Below are positions 7,314 through 11,999 of a stretch of DNA of 11,999 bases, piece by piece. The stretch covers positions 1 to 11,999 of the forward strand of contig JARLHH010000251.1 in assembly GCA_031292335.1 (NCBI GenBank), given 5' to 3'. The notes under the pieces were generated by a model. That model did no database searches and was not told where the DNA came from. It worked only from the letters and a program-made list of their open reading frames with translations. The position numbers were made by a program, and so were the translations under genes. This stretch comes from Candidatus Limnocylindrales bacterium. Lineage in GTDB: Bacteria > Chloroflexota > Limnocylindria > Limnocylindrales > CSP1-4. Each line of letters opens with the position of its first letter. Positions within the stretch are counted from its first letter, which is position 1.

Positions 7314-7350
7314 CCTTTAAGGATCGGTCCGGAGAGGCCGGGAAGGAGGA
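7314..7350 (+). promoter_or_regulatory. PyrR-binding loop overlapping the Shine-Dalgarno sequence
   Basis: The core TCCGGAGAGGCC (7328-7339) matches the known PyrR-binding loop consensus UCCAGAGAGGCU apart from A-to-G and U-to-C changes. Folded by hand: C7325-G7340, G7326-C7339, G7327-C7338, a bulged U7328, C7329-G7337 and C7330-G7336, with a GGAGA terminal loop. A purine-rich internal bulge (about 7319-7324) lies on the 5' side. A lower stem pairs CCUU (7314-7317) with AAGG (7343-7346). That lower 3' arm is part of GGAAGGAGGA (7341-7350), the ribosome-binding site. PyrR bound with UMP or UTP would therefore be expected to hide the site and repress translation, as described for Mycobacterium smegmatis, rather than act by the transcription attenuation known in Bacillus. 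No antiterminator/terminator pair is visible. Confidence 0.8.
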
Positions 7351-7355
7351 CGCGA

Positions 7356-7379
7356 ATGTCACGTCGCGGGCGCGCCTGA
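7356..7379 (+). CDS. Putative 7-residue leader ORF coupled to pyrR
   Basis: The ATG at 7356 lies 6 bases after GGAGG (7345-7349), an ideal distance, and opens a frame encoding MSRRGRA before TGA at 7377-7379. The last base of that stop is the first base of the pyrR ATG at 7379 (TGATG). The pyrR ATG has no ribosome-binding site of its own at normal distance, so ribosomes finishing the mini-ORF probably restart on pyrR. The alternative is a one-base deletion (sequencing or real): one extra base near 7376 would fuse MSRRGRA in frame to the PyrR N-terminus. Confidence 0.45.
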   Translation: MSRRGRA

Positions 7380-7933
7380 TGGACGGGCGCCAGATCATGA
7401 CCGCGGACGAAATCCGCCGGGCGATCATCCGCATCTCCCACGAGCTGGTCGAGAAGCAGGCGGGGACCGAGGGGCTCGTCCTCGTCGGAATCCAGCGCCG
7501 CGGCGTTCCCCTCGCCCACCGGATCGCGGCGGCCGTCCAGGAGAACGAGGGCGTCGCCCTCCCGGTCGGTGCGCTGGACATCACGTTCTACCGTGATGAC
7601 CTCTCCCTTGTCGCGCAGCAGCCGGTCGTCAAGGGCACCCAGCTGCCCGTCGACCTCAACGACCGCACCGTCGTCCTCGTCGACGACGTCCTCTACACCG
7701 GGCGGACCGTGCGGGCGGCGATGGATGCCCTGGTGGACTTCGGGCGGCCGCGTGCGATCCGCCTGGCGGTCCTCGTGGATCGCGGTCACCGGGAGCTCCC
7801 GATCCGGGCCGACCATGTCGGGAAGAACGTCCCGACCTCCCGCGACGAGGTCGTCAAGGTCGCCCTGGTCGAGGTCGACGGCGAGGATGCGGTCCGGATC
7901 GAGCGGGTCGACCTGCCCGCCCCGAAGGCCTGA
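7379..7933 (+). CDS. pyrR: Bifunctional pyr operon regulator / uracil phosphoribosyltransferase PyrR
   Basis: An RNA-binding regulator of pyrimidine genes that also resembles, and in some species acts as, a uracil phosphoribosyltransferase (EC 2.4.2.9). The 184 residues match the normal length of about 180. Visible features: IMTADEIRRAIIRISHELVEK (6-26), LVLVGIQRRGVPLAHRI (33-49), DITFYRDDL (68-75), the PRPP-binding loop VVLVDDVLYTGRTVRAA (98-114) and LAVLVDRGHRELPIRADHVGKNVPTS (129-154), all typical of PyrR. I chose ATG 7379 because it overlaps the leader-ORF stop and sits where PyrR proteins begin; the frame is open upstream to 7253, but that stretch contains the leader loop. ATG 7397 is a possible internal start. 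It leads the pyrRBC operon and probably regulates itself through the loop at 7314-7350. pyrB follows after 11 bases. Confidence 0.95.
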   Translation: MDGRQIMTADEIRRAIIRISHELVEKQAGTEGLVLVGIQRRGVPLAHRIAAAVQENEGVALPVGALDITFYRDDLSLVAQQPVVKGTQLPVDLNDRTVVLVDDVLYTGRTVRAAMDALVDFGRPRAIRLAVLVDRGHRELPIRADHVGKNVPTSRDEVVKVALVEVDGEDAVRIERVDLPAPKA

Positions 7934-7944
7934 GGACGAACACC

Positions 7945-8967
7945 GTGAGCACTTCCCCGACCACGACCCCGACCCCGACCCAGCCGGATGCCGGCTGGCG
8001 CCAGAAGCACCTGCTGGACGTGGACGCCCTCTCCCTCGACGAGATCCAGCTGGTGATGCGCACGACGGACGCGATGAAGGAGGTCCTGTCCCGCCCGATC
8101 GCCAAGGTCCCGGCGCTCCGGGGCACGAACGTCACGATCCTCTTCTACGAGGCCTCGACGCGGACGCGCGTGAGCTTCGAGGTCGCCGCCAAGAACCTCT
8201 CCGCGGACGTGGTGAACATCGCCGCGTCCACGTCGTCCGTGACGAAGGGCGAGTCGCTCGTCGACACGATCCGGACGGTCGAGGCGCTGGGCGCCGACAT
8301 GATCGTCATGCGTCACGGCACGTCGGGTGCCCCCTACCTTGCGGCCGAGGTCTTCTCCGGCTCGATCCTCAACGGCGGGGACGGCTGGCACGCCCACCCG
8401 AGCCAGGCCCTGCTGGACCTCTACACGATGCGGGCGCACCTGGGCGACGTCCGCGGGAAGAAGGTCGTGATCCTGGGCGACATCCTGCATTCGCGGGTCG
8501 CGCGCTCGAACCTCTGGTCCCTGACCGCCTCCGGCGCCGATCTCTGGCTGTGTGCTCCAAGCACCCTCCTGCGGGGCTTCGACGCGTGGGCCGGCCGCTG
8601 GGCGGGCGGCGGCGCGCCGGGGCACGCCGGCTTCCACGTGACCTCGGACGTGGACGCCGCGCTGCGCGACGCCGACGTCGTGATGGCCCTGCGCCTCCAG
8701 CGCGAACGGATGGACGCCGGGCTCCTGCCCTCGCTGCGCGAGTACTCGGCGCGGTTCGGGCTGACCCGCGAGCGCCTCGCCGGCGCCAGGCCGGACGCCC
8801 TCGTGATGCACCCGGGCCCGATGAACGAGGGCGTCGAGATCGCGCCGGACGTGGCGATCCTCGACCGAAGCGTGATTACCGAGCAGGTGACGAACGGCGT
8901 GGCGGTTCGGATGGCCCTCCTCTACCTCCTCGCCGGCGGACACCCGGAGGCCGTGACCAATGCATGA
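7945..8967 (+). CDS. pyrB: Aspartate carbamoyltransferase, catalytic chain
   Basis: Condenses carbamoyl phosphate with L-aspartate to give N-carbamoyl-aspartate, the second step of UMP synthesis (EC 2.1.3.2). The 340 residues include the carbamoyl-phosphate loop STRTR (71-75), KGES (101-104), VMRHGTSGAP (121-130), HAHPSQALLDLYT (149-161), GDILHSRVARSN (178-189) and VMHPGPMNEGVEI near the end. All the usual active-site motifs are intact. Starts at GTG 7945 with GAGGA at 7932-7936 overlapping the pyrR stop. The first 15 or so residues are a Thr/Pro-rich tail (TTTPTPTQP) not typical of the core enzyme. No pyrI regulatory chain is present, which fits control through PyrR. It is about 30 residues longer than compact bacterial PyrB, and it overlaps pyrC by 8 bp. 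Confidence 0.96.
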   Translation: MSTSPTTTPTPTQPDAGWRQKHLLDVDALSLDEIQLVMRTTDAMKEVLSRPIAKVPALRGTNVTILFYEASTRTRVSFEVAAKNLSADVVNIAASTSSVTKGESLVDTIRTVEALGADMIVMRHGTSGAPYLAAEVFSGSILNGGDGWHAHPSQALLDLYTMRAHLGDVRGKKVVILGDILHSRVARSNLWSLTASGADLWLCAPSTLLRGFDAWAGRWAGGGAPGHAGFHVTSDVDAALRDADVVMALRLQRERMDAGLLPSLREYSARFGLTRERLAGARPDALVMHPGPMNEGVEIAPDVAILDRSVITEQVTNGVAVRMALLYLLAGGHPEAVTNA

Positions 8968-10393
8968 GCTGCGCGTGGGCGAGGTCGTCCCGCTCCTGGA
9001 GATCAGCCGCGCCTGGCTGGTGGACCCGGTCAGCCGGCGCGAGGGGCCGGGCGAGGTCGTCGTCCGTGACGGCATCCTGGAGGCCGTGACCTGGCTGAAG
9101 GGCGCCGCCGCCGACGGCATCGGGCCGGACGGGGTGCTCGTGCTGCCCGGCCTGATCGACCTCCATGTCCACCTCCGCGAGCCCGGCAACGAGGACGCGG
9201 AGACGGTCGCCAGCGGGCTCGCGGCGGCCGCGCACGGCGGCTTCACCACCGTCTGCGCGATGCCGAACACGACCCCGGCCGCGGACGAGCCGAGCGTGCT
9301 CGCCCGGGTCGCCGGGGCCGCCGCCGCCTCGGGCTCGCCGGTGGAGCTGCTGGCCCACGGCGCCGTCACGGTGGGCCGGGCCGGGGAGCGGCTCGCGGCG
9401 CTCGGCGAGCTCGCCGACGCTGGCGTCGTGGGGTTCTCCGACGACGGGTCGCCCGTCAAGAGCGCGACTCTTCTGCGCAACGCGCTCCTCTACGCCGGCA
9501 TGCTGGGACTCCCGATCGTCGAGCACGTCGAGGACGCCACGCTCACGTCGGGCGCCGAGGCGAACGAGGGCCTCGTCGCGACGATCCTGGGCCTCAAGGG
9601 GTGGCCGCCGGCCGCCGAGATCGCCGCGGCAGAGCGTGCGATCGCCGTCCTCGACTCGGTGCGTGCCGACGCAACGGGTGCCCGGCTGCACCTCACCCAT
9701 CTCTCCACCGCCGGGGCGCTGGCCGCCGTGCGGCGGGCCAAGGCGGCAGGGCTGCCGGTGACCTGCGACGTGACGCCCCATCACCTGGGCTTCACCGACG
9801 AGTGGGTCGCCGGTGCGCGGCGCTGGGCCTGGGAAGCGCTGGACGAATCGGGCGTCGCGCGCGACCCGTGGGCCGACGGCGCCCTGGTCGCCCACCCCTA
9901 CGCGACGGCCTGCCGGGTCAACCCGCCGTTGCGGGGCGCGGCCGACGCGGCCGCCTGCCTGGCCGCCCTTGTCGACGGCACTGCGGACGCGGTCGTGACC
10001 GACCATGCACCCCACACGGCCGTCGACAAGGAGACGGAGTTCGGGCTTGCCGTCAATGGGATCAGCGGCCTGGAGACCGCTGTCGGCGTGCTGCTTGCCG
10101 CGGTCGCCGCGGGTCGGCTGTCGCTGGCGCGGGCCGTCGCGGCCCTGACGGTTGGACCCGCAGCGGTGATGGGGAGCCGGCCCGGCCGGCGCGGAGCGGC
10201 GCGCGGCCTCGTTGAGGGTGCGCCCGCCGACCTCGTGGTCGTGGACGCCGGCGACGATTGGCGTGTGACGCCGGAGGCGCTGGCTTCGCGAGGCAAGAAC
10301 ACGCCGCTGCTCGGCCGCGAGCTTCCCGGACGGGTCCTGGTCACGCTGGCCCAGGGGCGCCTCGCGTACCAGGACCCGTCCGAACGCGCCTGA
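8960..10393 (+). CDS. pyrC: Dihydroorotase, type I
   Basis: Cyclises N-carbamoyl-aspartate to dihydroorotate, the third step of UMP synthesis (EC 3.5.2.3), as a metal-dependent amidohydrolase. The 477 residues include LPGLIDLHVHLREPG (62-76, metal ligands His69 and His71), MPNT (101-104), GFSDDGSPV (158-166, whose Asp takes the place of the carboxylated lysine in the type I class), His189 in VEHVED, His247 in LTHLST, TPHHLGFTDE (272-281), CRVNPPLRG (318-326) and TDHAPHT (347-353). The protein is longer than the usual 420-430. About 28 extra residues lie between TPHHLGFTDE and RVNPPLR (VAGARRWAWEALDESGVARDP onward), close to the active site. The ATG at 8960 overlaps the pyrB stop by 8 bp. The oxidoreductase follows 2 bases after the stop, replacing the usual carA/carB. 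Confidence 0.95.
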   Translation: MHELRVGEVVPLLEISRAWLVDPVSRREGPGEVVVRDGILEAVTWLKGAAADGIGPDGVLVLPGLIDLHVHLREPGNEDAETVASGLAAAAHGGFTTVCAMPNTTPAADEPSVLARVAGAAAASGSPVELLAHGAVTVGRAGERLAALGELADAGVVGFSDDGSPVKSATLLRNALLYAGMLGLPIVEHVEDATLTSGAEANEGLVATILGLKGWPPAAEIAAAERAIAVLDSVRADATGARLHLTHLSTAGALAAVRRAKAAGLPVTCDVTPHHLGFTDEWVAGARRWAWEALDESGVARDPWADGALVAHPYATACRVNPPLRGAADAAACLAALVDGTADAVVTDHAPHTAVDKETEFGLAVNGISGLETAVGVLLAAVAAGRLSLARAVAALTVGPAAVMGSRPGRRGAARGLVEGAPADLVVVDAGDDWRVTPEALASRGKNTPLLGRELPGRVLVTLAQGRLAYQDPSERA

Positions 10394-10395
10394 CC

Positions 10396-10422
10396 GTGCC
10401 GCGGCCGCTGCGGCCGCGGCAC
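10396..10422 (+). repeat. Near-perfect 27-bp palindrome at the pyrC/oxidoreductase junction
   Basis: Two 13-base arms, GTGCCGCGGCCGC and GCGGCCGCGGCAC, flank a single central T (10409). As RNA this forms a GC-only-dominated 12-bp hairpin with a CUG loop. It begins 2 bases after the pyrC stop, and its first three bases are the likely GTG start of the oxidoreductase. No U-run follows, so it is not a canonical intrinsic terminator. It might attenuate read-through, mask the start codon, or act as a DNA-level palindrome. Which of these applies is not visible in the sequence. Confidence 0.75.
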
Positions 10423-11754
10423 CTTCCCGCCCGCCTGTCACGCTCCGCCGACCCGCTCCGATCGGTCGAGCGCCGCCCCCTGTGGCAGGCGCAGCTGCCT
10501 GCGCAGCCGGACCGACGTGCGCGGCCGCTGCCCGACGTCGTGGACCTGGCGGTCATCGGGGGCGGCCTGACGGGCTGCGCGGCCGCGCGGCGGGGTGCCC
10601 AGCTCGGCGCCCGTGTCGTCCTGCTGGAGGCCGAGTCGATCGGCTGGGGCGCGTCGTCGCGCAGCGGCGGGATGTGCCATCCGGGCTTCAAATGGGGCCC
10701 GGCAGAGCTCATGGAACGCCACGGCGCGATCCTCGGCGAGGCGATCTACCGGGAGTCCGTGGACGCGTTCGAGTGGACCGCGGAGACGATCCGGGAGGAG
10801 GGGATCGAGGCGGCTTTCGTGCGCTGCGGGCACCTGCAGCTCGCCGCCGCCCCGTCGCACCTGGAGCATCTCGCCACGGCGGCCGCCTCGCTCGCGACGG
10901 TGGGCGAGGTCGCGCGCACCGTCGGGGCTCCCGAGCTGCGCGACGAGATCGGCACCGAGGCGTACGCCGGGGCGCTGGTCGTGGAGCGATCCGGGGGGCT
11001 CGACCCGGCCAGGTACGTCGCGGGCCTGGCCGCCGCGGCCGAGCGGGCCGGCGCCTCGCTCCACGAGGGCGTGCGGGCGCTCCGGGTTCGGTCGCAGGCG
11101 GACGGGCGCGCGGTGATCGAGACCAGCGCAGGCCCCGTGGTGGCCCGCGAGGTCTTCGTCGCCACGAACGGCTATACGGACGGCGCCGCGCCGGCGCTCC
11201 GGCGCCGGGTCATGCCGATCGCCAGCTCCATCATCGCGACGGATCCACTTTCCGAAGACCTTGCCCACGCGCTCAGCCCGAACGGCCGGATGTTCTTCGA
11301 CTCGAAGAACTTCCTCTACTACTGGCGCCTGACGCCCGACCGCCGGATGCTCTTCGGCGGGCGCGCCTCCTTCTGGCCGTCGTCGGTGGATCGGACGGCG
11401 CGGATCCTCCTGGAAGGCATGCTGCGGGTCCATCCACAGCTTGCCGGAGTCCGGGTCGCCTACGCCTGGACGGGCAAGGTGGGCTTCACCTTCGACCGCA
11501 TGCCCCACGTCGGACGGCTCGGTGGCGTGACCTACGCGACCGGATGCTGTGGCAGCGGCATCGCGATCCTGCCCTACCTGGGGCACCGCGCGGCGGGCTG
11601 GATCCTCGGCGGCGAGCCAGCGCCCGCGCTGGCGTCGCTTCGCTTTCCGCTCGTCCCGGCGCCCTACGAGGGCCGTCCGTGGTTCCTGCCGGCCGTCGGG
11701 GAGTGGTACCGCCTGGCCGACTGGCGGGCGGGCCGTGAGCGGCGGCAGGACTGA
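10396..11754 (+). CDS. FAD-dependent oxidoreductase, DAO (glycine/D-amino acid oxidase) family
   Basis: A 452-residue flavoprotein that probably oxidises an amine or amino acid at a C-N bond, with oxygen or another acceptor. Visible features: LWQAQLP near the start, the dinucleotide fold DLAVIGGGLTGCAAARRGAQLGARVVLLEAESIGWGASSRSGGM (50-93) with GGGLTG at 55-60 and the ribose-binding Glu79, the substrate-domain stretch FFDSKNFLYYWRLTPDRRMLFGGRA, and the C-terminal FAD loop TYATGCCGSGIAILPYLGHRAAGWILGG, followed by PWFLPAVGEWYRLADW as in many DAO-family proteins. The exact substrate cannot be read; gamma-glutamylputrescine- or sarcosine-oxidase-like activity is possible. I placed the start at GTG 10396 because the N-terminal residues before the FAD motif match relatives; it lies inside a palindrome and has no ribosome-binding site, so coupling to pyrC is likely. 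ATG 10258, inside pyrC, is unlikely. Confidence 0.88.
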   Translation: MPRPLRPRHLPARLSRSADPLRSVERRPLWQAQLPAQPDRRARPLPDVVDLAVIGGGLTGCAAARRGAQLGARVVLLEAESIGWGASSRSGGMCHPGFKWGPAELMERHGAILGEAIYRESVDAFEWTAETIREEGIEAAFVRCGHLQLAAAPSHLEHLATAAASLATVGEVARTVGAPELRDEIGTEAYAGALVVERSGGLDPARYVAGLAAAAERAGASLHEGVRALRVRSQADGRAVIETSAGPVVAREVFVATNGYTDGAAPALRRRVMPIASSIIATDPLSEDLAHALSPNGRMFFDSKNFLYYWRLTPDRRMLFGGRASFWPSSVDRTARILLEGMLRVHPQLAGVRVAYAWTGKVGFTFDRMPHVGRLGGVTYATGCCGSGIAILPYLGHRAAGWILGGEPAPALASLRFPLVPAPYEGRPWFLPAVGEWYRLADWRAGRERRQD

Positions 11755-11771
11755 ACGAGCCCGTCCGGCCC

Positions 11772-11999
11772 TCAGGCCCCGGGCAGGCCGGCCGCCTCGG
11801 CAGCGGCGGGTGCCAGGCGACGGAGCGAGGCGAGGACCTCGTCCACGGCCGCCGGCGAGCTCAGGTAGTTGACGATCCCGGCCCGCAGGTACGTCCGGCC
11901 GCGCAGGATCGTGGTCGAGAGCCAGCCCTCGCCGGAGCGAACCAGCGCCTCGCACAGCAGGTCCGTGTAGCGGTCGAGCGCCGTCGGGTCGGCTGCCTC
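11772..11999 (-). CDS. Group II PLP-dependent decarboxylase, C-terminal fragment (truncated by window edge)
   Basis: On the minus strand the frame is open from base 11999 to a TGA at 11772-11774 and gives the last 75 residues of a longer protein. The stretch GEGWLSTTILRGRTYLRAGIVNYLSSPAAVDEVLASLRRL resembles the C-terminus of pyridoxal-phosphate decarboxylases of the aromatic-amino-acid/glutamate group: a Thr-rich strand, then LRG-x-x-YLRAGIVN, then a final helix. The catalytic lysine and PLP site lie outside the window, so substrate and activity are unknown. It is convergent with the FAD oxidoreductase, the two stop codons being 17 bases apart. Both enzymes may act on amines or amino acids, but convergent orientation gives no operon link. 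Confidence 0.7.
   Translation of the reverse strand, partial: EAADPTALDRYTDLLCEALVRSGEGWLSTTILRGRTYLRAGIVNYLSSPAAVDEVLASLRRLAPAAAEAAGLPGA

Noticed and set aside
7786..9480. 564-codon open frame on the minus strand opposite pyrB and pyrC
   Set aside because: Arg/Gly/His-rich shadow of well-supported genes; its translation resembles no protein family. Such long antisense frames are expected in GC-rich DNA.
8876..10441. 521-codon minus-strand frame opposite pyrC
   Set aside because: Shadow frame; it begins in the palindrome region and shows no motif.
11765..11791. Inverted repeat CCGGCC/GGCCGG between the convergent oxidoreductase and decarboxylase as a two-way terminator
   Set aside because: Only 6-bp arms with a 15-base interior and no U-tract on either strand; common by chance in GC-rich DNA.
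10438..11955. 505-codon minus-strand open frame opposite the FAD oxidoreductase
   Set aside because: Antisense shadow with low-complexity Arg/Gly/Ala composition. The real minus-strand gene at the right edge is in another frame (11772-11999).

Overview
The window comes from a very GC-rich bacterial chromosome (roughly 70% by eye, not computed). G or C dominates third codon positions, GTG starts are frequent, and genes are packed with overlapping stop/start codons. The gene content (GH36 alpha-galactosidase, LipB, ECF sigma with a membrane anti-sigma, PyrR-controlled pyrimidine operon) fits a high-GC, monoderm-like lineage. Actinomycetota or a GC-rich Chloroflexota both fit, and I lean weakly to the latter. 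No rRNA, tRNA, CRISPR, insertion sequence or phage gene was seen. This is mostly housekeeping and central metabolism on the + strand, with one gene end on the - strand at the right edge.

Layout. 3-2129: a GH36 alpha-galactosidase missing only its first residues. 2219-3163: lipB (lipoate biosynthesis), apparently with its own promoter next to the ATG. 3163-4179: a GalT-like HIT-superfamily protein, overlapping lipB by one base, in which the usual nucleophilic histidine is a cysteine. 4176-4346: a doubtful 56-residue small ORF. 4304-5029: an ECF sigma factor. 5026-7176: its putative membrane anti-sigma factor, overlapping by 4 bp, with a zinc-binding HCC motif, one membrane helix and a large Pro/Ser/Thr-rich outer part. 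7311-7379: a leader with a very good match to a PyrR-binding RNA loop whose 3' arm contains the Shine-Dalgarno sequence, followed by a 7-codon leader ORF. 7379-10393: pyrR, pyrB and pyrC. 10396-11754: an FAD-dependent oxidoreductase of the DAO family, starting inside a near-perfect 27-bp palindrome. 11772-11999 (minus): the C-terminal end of a group II PLP-dependent decarboxylase, convergent with the oxidoreductase.

How the genes work together. PyrB and PyrC catalyse steps 2 and 3 of UMP synthesis. PyrR probably senses UMP/UTP and blocks translation of the operon through the leader loop, because no attenuator terminator is visible. The sigma/anti-sigma pair is a self-contained envelope-signalling module. 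The alpha-galactosidase and the GalT-like protein could both touch galactose metabolism, but lipB lies between them and the GalT-like protein lacks the normal catalytic motif, so that link is weak.

The points most worth a second look are the PyrR loop with its coupled mini-ORF, the His-to-Cys change in the GalT-like protein, and the start-codon palindrome before the oxidoreductase. I found no clear evidence of an entirely new multi-gene system.
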